Assembly (NCBI RefSeq): GCF_004522105.1
Contig: NZ_SPUJ01000001.1
Location: 744,001-808,000, forward strand
Direction: 5' to 3'
Source: Nocardioides sp. 1609
GTDB lineage: Bacteria > Actinomycetota > Actinomycetes > Propionibacteriales > Nocardioidaceae
DNA: 64,000 bases
Shown here piece after piece: positions 1 through 8,273 of the stretch; positions within the stretch are counted from its first letter, which is position 1, and the number at the start of each line of letters is the position of its first letter. The position numbers were made by a program, and so were the translations under genes. Below the pieces are notes generated by a model. It made no database searches and was not told the origin of the DNA. It saw only the letters and a program-made list of their open reading frames with translations.

Positions 1-383
1 CGGTAGGACGCACCGTGGTCGTAGGGCGCCCCGACGACTACGAAGTCAGCGCCACTGCGGAGTGCCGATGCCAGGTCGGTGACCGGAGCCCCGAACATCC
101 CGGTCCGCTGGCTCACCGCCGGAGGCTGCACTGGCGCGGCCTCGCAGAGCACCCCCGACTCGACTAGGGCGGCGATCGCATGGCGCAAGGTCTTGCCTGC
201 GCCTGGGTCCTGACCAGCGACGCGACGTACGACGGCCTCGACAGAATCAGGGACAGCGAACTGGGCGAGAACTCGCATCATTGCGGCTCCTACGGTGATC
301 CGCCGACCCTCGGTGGGCCAATAGAGATCGTCACCACCGGCGCCATTCTCGACCCGGACCACGCCGGGTGCGACGGCGAGCAT
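1..383 (-). CDS. Arginase/agmatinase-family (ureohydrolase) protein with PqqD-like N-terminal domain, partial at left edge
   Basis: The minus-strand frame is open from an ATG at 383 to the window edge (about 127 codons). Residues about 105-125 contain FVVVGAPYDHGASY, the first conserved strand of arginase/agmatinase enzymes, which hydrolyse the guanidino group of arginine or agmatine and release urea. The metal-binding motifs lie beyond the edge. The first ~80 residues resemble a PqqD-like winged helix (ITVGAAMMRVLAQF then an LVESGVL-type helix end), the fold RiPP enzymes use to bind leader peptides. It begins 18 nt after the stop of the ABC gene and is the last visible gene of the operon. 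In a RiPP cluster a peptide arginase would turn arginine into ornithine in the precursor. Family call is fairly firm; substrate is inferred. Confidence 0.7.
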   Translation of the reverse strand, partial: MLAVAPGVVRVENGAGGDDLYWPTEGRRITVGAAMMRVLAQFAVPDSVEAVVRRVAGQDPGAGKTLRHAIAALVESGVLCEAAPVQPPAVSQRTGMFGAPVTDLASALRSGADFVVVGAPYDHGASY

Positions 384-400
384 AGGTTGCCGTGCGGTCC

Positions 401-2134
401 TCACCGCATACGTCCCAGATGCTCGTCAGCGGCGCGCCATGCGCGGTGGAGTGCTGAGTATGGGCCAGCTTGCGCGAGCAGCGCCCGGTGTGTGCCTGAC
501 TCGACGAGACGCCCCTCGTCGATAACAACGACCGTGTCGGCCAACTCGGCGGCCCACAGATCGTGGGCGACCTGGATGACTGTGCTCCCGGGTAGCGCCA
601 CGGCGAGGGCGGTCTCGAACTGTTTGGTCTCCGCCTCAGTCAAACCCGCGGTGGCCTCGTCGAGCAGCAACACCTCGGGCTCATGCAGGAAAAGCCGCGC
701 GAGGGCGAGTTGACGAGCCTGGGCGGGGGTCGGGTCATGTGCGTCACCGCCGAGCGCGATATTTAGACCGCCGTCGAGGTTGCGCACCCACCCATCGGCG
801 CCGGCGTGCTCAAGAGCGCGCCACAGTGCGCCGTCGTCAGCCTCGGGTCGGGCCAGGGTCAGGTTGTCCCGAAGGCTGCCGTGGAAAATGTGGTCCTCCT
901 GCGCCACCAGGACTACCCGTCCACTGACGCGCACCGCCCCGGCGCGTGGCGAAAGCACACCTGCCAGCAACATCGACAACGTCGTCTTACCAGCTCCCGA
1001 GGCGCCTACAACACAGACCCTTTCTCCCCGGCGAACGGTTAGGTCGAGGTCTGTCAGTGCGTCGCCGGACGTCCCGTAGGCGAACGAGACATGGTCGAGC
1101 TCCACGGCGTGTGCGGGATCCAGCGTCTTCGCTGCGCGAACGTCGTCGCCACCGGCTTCGGTGACTCCCAGGATCCGTCCCATCGCGGCGGTCGCGGACT
1201 GGGACTCGCCAAACCAGTAGATAAGGTCATCGAGCGGGGTGAGGACAGAACGCATATAGAGAGCGATGGCTGCGACGGCCCCAATGGTGGTTTGGTCTGA
1301 GCGAACCAGGTAGGCACCCCAGGCCAAGACCACCAGCACTGGCAAGTTGTAGCCAAGCTGAACGACAGGGAACCACCGCTGCTCAAGCCAGATGGGAACG
1401 CCAGCCTTGTCGAGCGCCCGGGCGATGCTTCGACGTACGACCTCCTCGCGCGCAGCACCCAGGTCATGTGATTCAACGACCTCGTGGCCACGAACCGTCT
1501 CGGAGATTGCTCCGGCCGCGGCAGCTCGGCTCGAGAGCTGGCCGGCGTATGCCGTCGTGGCCCGACGCACGTACCAGCGCGTCGAGATCACGATGAAGGG
1601 CGTCCCGACTAAGCACCCGAGAGCGACGAGAGGGTCAAGGACAAACGCGAACGCGACCGTCATGGTGACTGACACAGTGCCGACCAGGGTCTCGGGGACC
1701 CCGGTGCGCACTATCTCTGAGATGGCATCCATGTCAGAGGTGGAACGGGACAAAACGTCTCCGGGGTCGACAGCCTCGACCTGCCGCACGGGCAGGTCGA
1801 GAAGTGCAGCGGAGAAGTCCATCCGAAGGATGGCGAAGACCCGTTCGCCGAGGGCGAAGGCCCAGGTTGTCGCGGTGAACGCGAGACCGGCGCTAAGCAC
1901 CAGCGCAGCGGCGATCAACGCGACCACGACCGGCAACTCGACCCCGCGGCCGGCAGAAATCCTGTCAACGATGAGTCCTAGGAGCGCTGGCGGCAGGAGA
2001 CCGCAGAGCACCGCTACCGCGTGCACCGCGACGACGGCAACCAGCCGACCGCGGAACTGTCGGACCAGGGCTGCCGCGCGACGTCGGACGGCGTCGGGTC
2101 CGGCGATGGGCAGCAGGTGGTGGGGCTCACTCAT
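401..2134 (-). CDS. ABC exporter, TMD-NBD half-transporter (catalytic Walker A/B subunit)
   Basis: A 577-residue half-transporter with an N-terminal six-helix membrane domain and a C-terminal ATPase. Walker A is intact (VVGASGAGKTT), Walker B is intact (VLLLDEAT) and the H-loop reads VAHD, but the signature is degenerate (PTPAQARQ in place of LSGGQ). I start it at the ATG at 2134 (MSEPHHLL), which overlaps the end of the preceding gene by 8 nt; a longer frame to 2263 exists but runs deep into that gene. With the upstream half-transporter it should form a heterodimeric exporter at the membrane. In this operon the natural substrate would be the modified peptide. Confidence 0.9.
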   Translation of the reverse strand: MSEPHHLLPIAGPDAVRRRAAALVRQFRGRLVAVVAVHAVAVLCGLLPPALLGLIVDRISAGRGVELPVVVALIAAALVLSAGLAFTATTWAFALGERVFAILRMDFSAALLDLPVRQVEAVDPGDVLSRSTSDMDAISEIVRTGVPETLVGTVSVTMTVAFAFVLDPLVALGCLVGTPFIVISTRWYVRRATTAYAGQLSSRAAAAGAISETVRGHEVVESHDLGAAREEVVRRSIARALDKAGVPIWLEQRWFPVVQLGYNLPVLVVLAWGAYLVRSDQTTIGAVAAIALYMRSVLTPLDDLIYWFGESQSATAAMGRILGVTEAGGDDVRAAKTLDPAHAVELDHVSFAYGTSGDALTDLDLTVRRGERVCVVGASGAGKTTLSMLLAGVLSPRAGAVRVSGRVVLVAQEDHIFHGSLRDNLTLARPEADDGALWRALEHAGADGWVRNLDGGLNIALGGDAHDPTPAQARQLALARLFLHEPEVLLLDEATAGLTEAETKQFETALAVALPGSTVIQVAHDLWAAELADTVVVIDEGRLVESGTHRALLAQAGPYSALHRAWRAADEHLGRMR

Positions 2135-3749
2135 TGCGGCCTCCTGCAACGACCTGGTCGGCGGCCGCATCGTCGTCGACATTGATCTGATGGTCGGCAA
2201 CTGCCCGGAAAGCTCCCCCGCGGGCGAAGACAACGGTTGTGCGGCCCTTCCGATACTCCGCAACCCGGGCGGCGACCTTGACTTCGGTCGCCGCGTCCAA
2301 GGCAGTGGTGGGTTCGACTAGGACCAGGTACGACGGACCACCCAACAGCGCACGAGCCAGGGCGAGGCGCTGCCTCTGACCGCCTGACACGCTGCGTCCG
2401 TCGGCGTAGACCTGAGCGTCGAGCCCGCCGTCGAGTCGCGCCACGACGTCATCAGCCCCTGCAACCCGGAGCACGTCTTCAAGTTCAGCGTCGGCGTGAG
2501 AGCCCCGCGGATCAAGCAGCTCACGCACGGTCCCGGAGAACATCGTTGAGCGGGCTCCCTGGTAGCGCAGAGAAGCACGCAGGGCTGCAAGATCGAAGTC
2601 GCGCAACGCCGTATCGTCCAGGCGTCCGGACTCTAACGACAACGCCGTCAGGCGGCGGGCAAGTGATTCCGGCTCACCTGAAACGACCACGCTGAGTCCT
2701 CCCGGTTGTATGCGGATTCCGGTGACCGTGTCGGTCAGGACGGCTGCGGACGGAATCGGTGCTAATGAGCCAGCCCACCCCGAGACGGGCGCGTCGAGCA
2801 CCTGCACCGTACGTCGGGCGGCTACTCGCGCGCCGCTGCGAGTGCCGAGGAAGTCGACCGCCGCCGAGATCGGTAGAAAGAGGTAGCCAGACGCCGCGTA
2901 GACGGTCACCAGGCTGGCAGCTGACAGCTGGCCGCTGGCCGCGAGATGGCTGCTTACCCAGATCAAGAGCGTGAGGAAGAGCCCCGGTAGGAGCTGGCCC
3001 GAGACAAGGAGCAGGGCCTCGATACGCGCGACCCGGACGCCGGCGACCTCGGTCGCCCGGGAAGCAATATCAAGTCGGGCTCGGGCGACGCCCTCAGCTC
3101 GAAGACCTCGCAGGATACGCAAACCCTGGCTGATGTCGGCGCTCAGCGCGGTCACAGTACCGAGAGAATCTCGGTGCTTATCCTGACGCTCCTCTAAGGG
3201 CTCTGCAATCCGAGCGGTCAACCAGATGAATGCCGGGACACCGACCACCACCAGGACCGCTAGTAGGGGTGAGATCGTCATCATGTAGGCGACCACTACT
3301 GCCATCCCAAGCACAGATGACAGCAGCCGGATTCGGGCGACGGGATAGCTCGAGACCCTCTCAACGTCGGAGGACGCGACGGTAGCGACGTGCGCGGGCG
3401 AGGTGTGTCCGGCGACATCGCTCGCCGCGCGCGCTGCCTTCGCTCCGACGCGGACCCGCAGGTCAGCAGCCAGGCGCAGCTTCACCCTTTCGGCCACGAC
3501 ATGCCGCGAAACATTGCATGCGATGCCGACGCCGATGACCACAGCCATGGCCGAGACCAGCCAGGTTAGTCGCGCGGTGCCGGACTCGAGCGCCGCCTCC
3601 AGAATCTGGCCGATCAACCATGGCTGGCTAGCGGCACCAATTGCGCTGATGGACGACAGCAGTGCGTATAGGACGAGTGAACGCTTCTCTGTGCGGCTGT
3701 GACCCGCCATGAGGCGGCGGAGTGCCTCCCCAGCGTCGACGTCGCTCAC
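2127..3749 (-). CDS. ABC exporter, TMD-NBD half-transporter with degenerate Walker A/B
   Basis: A 540-residue half-transporter. The N-terminal ~320 residues carry several hydrophobic helices. In the ATPase part the Walker A position reads VVVSGEPESLARR and lacks the GKS/T, and Walker B reads LVLVEPTTALD with valine for the aspartate, so this subunit should not hydrolyse ATP. Its signature motif is good (SVSGGQRQR). It therefore supplies only the signature half of the working ATP site, matching the partner at 401-2134. The GTG start overlaps the stop of the PLP-enzyme gene (GTGA), indicating translational coupling. Confidence 0.9.
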   Translation of the reverse strand: MSDVDAGEALRRLMAGHSRTEKRSLVLYALLSSISAIGAASQPWLIGQILEAALESGTARLTWLVSAMAVVIGVGIACNVSRHVVAERVKLRLAADLRVRVGAKAARAASDVAGHTSPAHVATVASSDVERVSSYPVARIRLLSSVLGMAVVVAYMMTISPLLAVLVVVGVPAFIWLTARIAEPLEERQDKHRDSLGTVTALSADISQGLRILRGLRAEGVARARLDIASRATEVAGVRVARIEALLLVSGQLLPGLFLTLLIWVSSHLAASGQLSAASLVTVYAASGYLFLPISAAVDFLGTRSGARVAARRTVQVLDAPVSGWAGSLAPIPSAAVLTDTVTGIRIQPGGLSVVVSGEPESLARRLTALSLESGRLDDTALRDFDLAALRASLRYQGARSTMFSGTVRELLDPRGSHADAELEDVLRVAGADDVVARLDGGLDAQVYADGRSVSGGQRQRLALARALLGGPSYLVLVEPTTALDAATEVKVAARVAEYRKGRTTVVFARGGAFRAVADHQINVDDDAAADQVVAGGRNE

Positions 3750-5200
3750 GGCAGCCGCACCGGAGTCACGCCGTCGTACGCCGAGCGCAGCAGGCGCATC
3801 GACCCGAAGGCGGCGAGCTCAACGAGGAGGTCCTCGAGTCCCGCCAGTGAGGGCCCGCCGCGCGATCCTGCTGCCACCTTGAACAATCCGTTGCCTTCCG
3901 AGAGTCGGGGAATAATGGTCTCGAACCGCGGCCCCCGGAAACCGAAGCTCGAACCGTGGGTGGCCAACAAACCGCGTTGCACGACCTCGTGGCGGACCAC
4001 GCCCAGCAGGAAGCCGTGGTTGTCGAGGTCGTCTTCGGCCAGACCTAGAACGACGAAGGGTGCGTGCCCGGAGCCGCTCAGTGCGGGGTGAGCAATGGTG
4101 TCGAAGAGTGCGCCGGATGCAGAGCTGAGCCGGTCGGCGAGGCGCGCGTTGTGGTGGTAGACCGCCCCGGCGTGCCTCCGAGTCCAGCGCTCGTCGAGAA
4201 GGAACGGAGCGTCCAGGCTGGCGAGCGCCGAGGCACTCAGGCATGCTCCGGCGGTACCACGAGCCAGCTCCAGGGCCTTTACGAACGTGTGCGCCGTCAG
4301 GTTCGGCGCCGCAGATGTCTCGTGGCTGAAAATGTCGACGACACCGAGGTTGGCGACCTCGAGACCCTGCTGGTCTAACTTGAGCCCGGACCGCACCTCG
4401 ATCACCAGAGGCGCGGCACCTGAGGCTGCGAGGGCCGCGAGGACCCCGGCGGTGGGCCACGCAGGTGAGGTCAACGTGGTGTCAAGGACGATGACGGGCG
4501 GACGGTTGGGCCCCCTTAGCCACTGCGTGACGAGGTTGCGGGGGTCCACCGCATCGAGGGTCCAGCTGTAGCGGACGGGCTCGACGAGCACGACGTCGAC
4601 CGCCTCGTCGCCAGCGACCGGCCCAGTCCCGGCGACCAGTTTGCGCGGCACCATGCCAGGCCCGGAGAGGTACTCAAGCATGATGTCGGTCTCGAAGTAG
4701 TCGCCCCAGAAGTCGAGCCGGAGCGGTCGGTCGGCGCGGCCGAGCAGGTAGCTCAACGTCTGCACGACGTGGACGAGCCCAGCCATGCCACTGCTCATGG
4801 CGAGGGTGCGTCGCGTCCAACCGCTCGGAAGGTCACCGCGGTGGGCGAGCCGTTCCTCGAGCTGCACTGAGGGAAGGTTGCGCTCGTAGCTGTGCTGGAG
4901 GACGGACCCTCCGGGCAGAACGCGGGGGCGGGTCAGGTCGGGCGAACGCAGAAAATCATCCTCGATCCGATGCCCACGGCGAAGAAGGAGTCGGCGCATC
5001 TGGTCGGCGGCCCGATCAAGTTCACGCTCTGAATCGTTGTGGTCGGCGACGACGGCGTGAGTCTCGTCAGCGAGCCGGAGCCAATCGGCGTGATCGTCAG
5101 AGTCCTGGCCCGCGGCCGCAAGAGCCATCTCCACCAAGAGATCGCGCTCAAGCCCAAGACCGCGCGTCGGCGCTGTGATGAGGGACATCGCCGCGATCAA
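3746..5200 (-). CDS. Fold-type I PLP-dependent enzyme, Cys/Met-metabolism-like
   Basis: Up to 484 residues. SSGMAGL (about residue 155) resembles the phosphate-binding SSGMAA of cystathionine gamma-synthase-type enzymes. K274 in RSGLKLDQQ is the likely Schiff-base lysine. An N-terminal ~100-residue extension precedes the PLP fold. The start is either TTG at 5200, overlapping the decarboxylase stop, or ATG at 5188 (MSLITAPT). It sits between a decarboxylase-like gene and two exporter genes, overlapping both neighbours, so it belongs to the same pathway. The reaction (transamination, elimination or replacement on a peptide or a small building block) cannot be told from the sequence. Classical housekeeping roles look unlikely given the divergent sequence and the setting. 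Confidence 0.75.
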   Translation of the reverse strand: MIAAMSLITAPTRGLGLERDLLVEMALAAAGQDSDDHADWLRLADETHAVVADHNDSERELDRAADQMRRLLLRRGHRIEDDFLRSPDLTRPRVLPGGSVLQHSYERNLPSVQLEERLAHRGDLPSGWTRRTLAMSSGMAGLVHVVQTLSYLLGRADRPLRLDFWGDYFETDIMLEYLSGPGMVPRKLVAGTGPVAGDEAVDVVLVEPVRYSWTLDAVDPRNLVTQWLRGPNRPPVIVLDTTLTSPAWPTAGVLAALAASGAAPLVIEVRSGLKLDQQGLEVANLGVVDIFSHETSAAPNLTAHTFVKALELARGTAGACLSASALASLDAPFLLDERWTRRHAGAVYHHNARLADRLSSASGALFDTIAHPALSGSGHAPFVVLGLAEDDLDNHGFLLGVVRHEVVQRGLLATHGSSFGFRGPRFETIIPRLSEGNGLFKVAAGSRGGPSLAGLEDLLVELAAFGSMRLLRSAYDGVTPVRLP

Positions 5201-6390
5201 GAGATCCGCTCGACCGCGCCAGCTCGCGCAACGTATTGATCGGGCAATGGAAGACGGTTGAAAACCCGCGCATTAGTAATCGTGTAAGCCCCAGCGTTAG
5301 TCAACAGAAGACGGTCACCTGCCGCCATCTCGGGCAACGCAAAGGTCGAACGACGACCGAGGACATCGGTTCCGAAGAAGTCGTTCTCGTAGAGGGTGTT
5401 GCCCGCGATCAAGGTCGCCCGCAACCTCTCCTCAGGCGCCTCCGGAGTCAACGGAACCACCTGGGGCTTGTGCCACGGTGCGAGGTTCCAGGCGGAGCAG
5501 TCGACCGTGACCACGTCGGCGTCAAAGTGACCGTGACCTATCTCGACCGAACGAACCGTGGTGACGAGGTAGCCGTGGGCGGCCAAGACCGCACCTCCGG
5601 GCTCGAGCTGAATCCGGATAACCCGACCAGTGCGCTCAGTGAAGGCGTCGAGCGCAGCAGCGACTTCGGTCCAGGCATCGAGAGCCTGCTTTCGGTCTGC
5701 GTACAGGCTAAAGAAGCCACCGCCCAGGTCAATGTCGGTGACGTCGAGATAGACCTCGGCGACGGCAAGCAGGTAACGCAACTTGTAGCGCAGATGCAGC
5801 GGGGTCATCTGCCCGGTGTGGGTGTGCAAACGGGTGAGCCGACACCCATTCGCAGTTAGGACGGCGCCGATGCGCGGGTCGGTGGCGAGGGCACCGAATC
5901 GGCTGCCGTGACCGAACGTTGTCCGGCCGTCCTCGATGCTGGCGGGAAGAGGCACCCGCAGACGCAGGCCCACATTGGATCCCGGACGCGCCGCGCAGAT
6001 CTCGCTCAACTGGTCGGGCGAAGATGCGTCAAGCACGATTCCGCTGTCTGCGAGCTCGTCGAGGTCGTCCCCGGTGAAGGACGGCCCCGTAGCGGTGAAT
6101 CGCCCGAAACCGGCCTCGCGTGCGAGCCGCAGCTCACCGGTTGATGCGACATCCGCGCCGACACCGAGATCGGCCAGGAATCGGAGCACGGCCGGCGTGT
6201 GGCACGCCTTGAGCGCCAGATTGAGCTCGGCGCCCTCCACCGTGCTGACGTCGGTCAGAAGTAGCTCGACCGACCGGCGGAGCCCGTCGAGGTCGTATAC
6301 GAGCGCAGGTGATGGGACATCGGCGAGTTGAGCGAGAAGGTCGGCGCCGGGGCCGGTGACCAGTGGGGACACGGTCGTGGTGGTGGGCAT
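5197..6390 (-). CDS. Fold-type III PLP-dependent decarboxylase-like protein (ornithine/diaminopimelate decarboxylase family)
   Basis: A 397-residue protein with an alanine-racemase-like barrel followed by a beta domain. K61 in LALKACHTP is the PLP lysine. The HTGQM segment (about residue 192) and the DLGGGF segment (about 222) match the glycine-rich phosphate-binding region of DAP/ornithine decarboxylases. The length is near the family norm (about 400-430). It begins with ATG at 6390, 62 nt after the precursor stop, with a strong hairpin between. Possession of both an arginase-like and an ornithine-decarboxylase-like enzyme suggests an Arg to Orn to amine logic. A decarboxylase of this fold needs a free alpha-amino acid, so it more likely acts on a free amino acid or a terminal residue. 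That link is inference. Confidence 0.8.
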   Translation of the reverse strand: MPTTTTVSPLVTGPGADLLAQLADVPSPALVYDLDGLRRSVELLLTDVSTVEGAELNLALKACHTPAVLRFLADLGVGADVASTGELRLAREAGFGRFTATGPSFTGDDLDELADSGIVLDASSPDQLSEICAARPGSNVGLRLRVPLPASIEDGRTTFGHGSRFGALATDPRIGAVLTANGCRLTRLHTHTGQMTPLHLRYKLRYLLAVAEVYLDVTDIDLGGGFFSLYADRKQALDAWTEVAAALDAFTERTGRVIRIQLEPGGAVLAAHGYLVTTVRSVEIGHGHFDADVVTVDCSAWNLAPWHKPQVVPLTPEAPEERLRATLIAGNTLYENDFFGTDVLGRRSTFALPEMAAGDRLLLTNAGAYTITNARVFNRLPLPDQYVARAGAVERIS

Positions 6391-6413
6391 CGTGCCCTCT
6401 CGTGGTTAGGGAA

Positions 6414-6446
6414 GGGCCCGACCCCAGGACGACTGTGGTCGGGCCC
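6414..6446 (-). terminator. Hairpin between precursor gene and decarboxylase gene (attenuator/terminator)
   Basis: A perfect 10-bp inverted repeat (GGGCCCGACC / GGTCGGGCCC) with a 13-nt loop lies 7 nt downstream of the precursor stop codon. There is no strong U-tract, so it may stabilise the short precursor message or act as a partial terminator. Either would raise precursor output over the downstream enzyme genes. Confidence 0.65.
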
Positions 6447-6452
6447 CACCGA

Positions 6453-6617
6453 TCAGTTGCCGGACGGGCGGGACGCGGCAAGTACCGTGAGATCCGTGCG
6501 GATCTCACGAACCTCACCGTCGACCAGGTCCAGGTCGGCGTTGTGGTCGATGTCGGACATGTCGAATGTTTCGAACAGGTCCTGCAGCGACGCCTCAAGC
6601 TCAGCGATGTTGCTCAT
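6453..6617 (-). CDS. Putative RiPP precursor peptide, 54 aa
   Basis: A small acidic peptide beginning MSNIAELEASLQDLFETF, with a helical acidic leader-like N-terminus (many D/E, no Cys) and a neutral C-terminal tail ending TVLAASRPSGN. The start at 6617 is fixed by a near-perfect SD (AGGAGG, 7-nt spacing); an upstream in-frame ATG at 6638 has no comparable SD. Two arginines in the second half (IRTDL and SRPSGN) are candidate substrates for the arginase-like enzyme. It lies between an HExxH modification gene and a PLP enzyme gene, with RRE-type genes in the same operon. No relatedness to a named precursor family is apparent to me. Being the precursor is inferred from size, SD, leader character and position. 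Confidence 0.75.
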   Translation of the reverse strand: MSNIAELEASLQDLFETFDMSDIDHNADLDLVDGEVREIRTDLTVLAASRPSGN

Positions 6618-6684
6618 GGAAATACCTCCTCTCGGCAACTAAACCCCTGCGGCGCGGGGGACGATCAAGGGGGCAACCCGCGTG

Positions 6685-7797
6685 CTAGACGCCCGCGAAT
6701 TCCTCGCGGTGGTCACGTAGCCGCGTGCCGTCGGGCAGCCCAAACTCGCCCATGTCGTCGACTGCACGGGTCAACCAGCCAGCGAGGCGCCGACCATCGG
6801 GCCCGAACTCGACCTGGATGTCACCGCGGACCGCCCGCGCAAAGTGAGCGGCTCGAGCCCACGAGAGCACGACGTTGCGGAGTGCGAGGTCTGCCTCCTC
6901 CGTGGTGCCAGCCGTAGCGGCCATGCCGATGTAGAGCAGGGCCTGGTGGCTGTAGACGTGAAAGGCAGCAAACGTGCGGTCGGCCGCGAAGTGACGGGTG
7001 CGGGCTCGACCGAATGACCACGGCACTGTGACCGTCACGCTCTTCGCGTCGTCGTAACCAGGACGGAAGAGCGATCGGACCACGCTGATGTCATTGAGCT
7101 TCTGGTGAAGACTCTCGTGCAGGAGCAACTCGGCCGCGAAGTGCTCACGCTCGAAGGTCGCGGCACCAAGGAAGATGAACAACGGCGCAGCGTTGGTGTA
7201 ACCGCTGTAGGGCTGATCGGCCCGGTAAAGGACGACGTGACGGACCCCGCCAAAGACATCGGCCGCCAGGCGTGGAACCGAACGACGAGCCAGGTTCAAC
7301 GACCGCGACCGCGCCCCTTCGAGCTCGGGGGTCAACTCAACCGGGGTCACGCCGACGCGGGCCCCGTCGATAGTGGTCGTTTCGTCGAACCGGCGTACGA
7401 GGAGGTCGTTGAGCCAGGGCGCCTCGTCGCGCGACAGGAAGCCGGGCACTCCGGCACGACCGCTCCCCGACTCGATCAGGCTTTCGCCCAACACGCGGTC
7501 GCGCAGTGCCAGGTAGGACGTCAGCGCGGCCCCGCCGGCGGCGTCACGGCCGCCCATGCAGTCTCGCAATGCCTCGTCCACGTAAGCCCGACGCAGACTC
7601 TCGAGAACCGGGTGATCGACCTCCTCCACTAAGGCGGGGTCAAGGTCGACAGTAAGGGCACATGCGCGAGCAGCACCACGGTAATAGGCGGCTGCGTTGC
7701 CCGCGACGCTCGAATTATCGCCGAAGAGACCACTGGTCAGGTAGGTCTCGACACTCGCAACCAGGTCGAGCGCAGCGTCGGAGTAAGCGGCCCTCAC
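6685..7797 (-). CDS. HExxH motif-containing peptide modification protein
   Basis: A 370-residue soluble protein with H227-E228-S-L-H231 in LLLHESLHQK, a zinc/iron-binding HExxH site. Size and overall look match the 'HExxH motif-containing putative peptide modification protein' group found in actinobacterial RiPP clusters; some HExxH proteins of such clusters are reported as iron/2-oxoglutarate hydroxylases rather than proteases. The GTG start at 7797 overlaps the stop of the PqqD-like gene (GTGA). The precursor gene follows after 67 nt. I infer a leader-directed modification or cleavage of the precursor; the sequence alone does not decide between oxygenase and protease. Confidence 0.75.
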   Translation of the reverse strand: MRAAYSDAALDLVASVETYLTSGLFGDNSSVAGNAAAYYRGAARACALTVDLDPALVEEVDHPVLESLRRAYVDEALRDCMGGRDAAGGAALTSYLALRDRVLGESLIESGSGRAGVPGFLSRDEAPWLNDLLVRRFDETTTIDGARVGVTPVELTPELEGARSRSLNLARRSVPRLAADVFGGVRHVVLYRADQPYSGYTNAAPLFIFLGAATFEREHFAAELLLHESLHQKLNDISVVRSLFRPGYDDAKSVTVTVPWSFGRARTRHFAADRTFAAFHVYSHQALLYIGMAATAGTTEEADLALRNVVLSWARAAHFARAVRGDIQVEFGPDGRRLAGWLTRAVDDMGEFGLPDGTRLRDHREEFAGV

Positions 7798-8171
7798 GCG
7801 GCACTCGCCAACAGCCCGCGAGCACGGAGCGTCGCCAGCCGATCAGCGACAATCGCGCGCCCCTCCGTGCCAGCGCCTGCGCCACGGGCGCCCGCGCGCA
7901 GGGCCATGACGCGCTCGGCGATCTCTTCCTCGGACCGTCCGTCACATAATTCGAGCACGAACCAAGTGAGCCGGTCGAGGACAACCAGCCGAACCGGAGA
8001 GTGAAAGAAGACGAACGCCGCAGACATGTCCGCAAACGGTTCGAGCTCCCAGCCAGACGTATGCAGGGGGAAAAGCACCAGCGACTCCCGAGAATCATCG
8101 TTGACGCGTACGTCTCGCAGTGCAGCGCGACGAGGAATCCAGACCGTAACCTTCGGTCGATGCGATGGCAA
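7794..8171 (-). CDS. PqqD-like protein (RiPP recognition element)
   Basis: A 125-residue protein whose residues ~60-125 fit a PqqD/RRE winged helix: a strand with VVLDRLTWFVLELCDG, then a helix SEEEIAERV, then a C-terminal helix ADRLATLRARGLL. Such domains bind precursor leader peptides and bring them to modifying enzymes. The first ~55 residues look beta-rich, with no motif I recognise. It is the first gene of the minus-strand operon and couples into the HExxH gene. A 12-bp palindrome lies about 100 nt upstream. Confidence 0.7.
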   Translation of the reverse strand: MPSHRPKVTVWIPRRAALRDVRVNDDSRESLVLFPLHTSGWELEPFADMSAAFVFFHSPVRLVVLDRLTWFVLELCDGRSEEEIAERVMALRAGARGAGAGTEGRAIVADRLATLRARGLLASAA

Positions 8172-8273
8172 GGACCGCAGCCGCTGCGGGCTTTCCTTCC
8201 CATGGCATCGGAAGCGCCCAGCACTGACCCAAGCGTGATGCTTCGCAGCGCTTAGTCGGTCGGTCCATGCGAG

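Noticed and set aside
401..2263. Longer version of the second ABC gene starting at 2263
   Set aside because: The extra 43 codons lie inside the preceding ABC gene in another frame and are not membrane-like; ATG 2134 gives a normal N-terminus.
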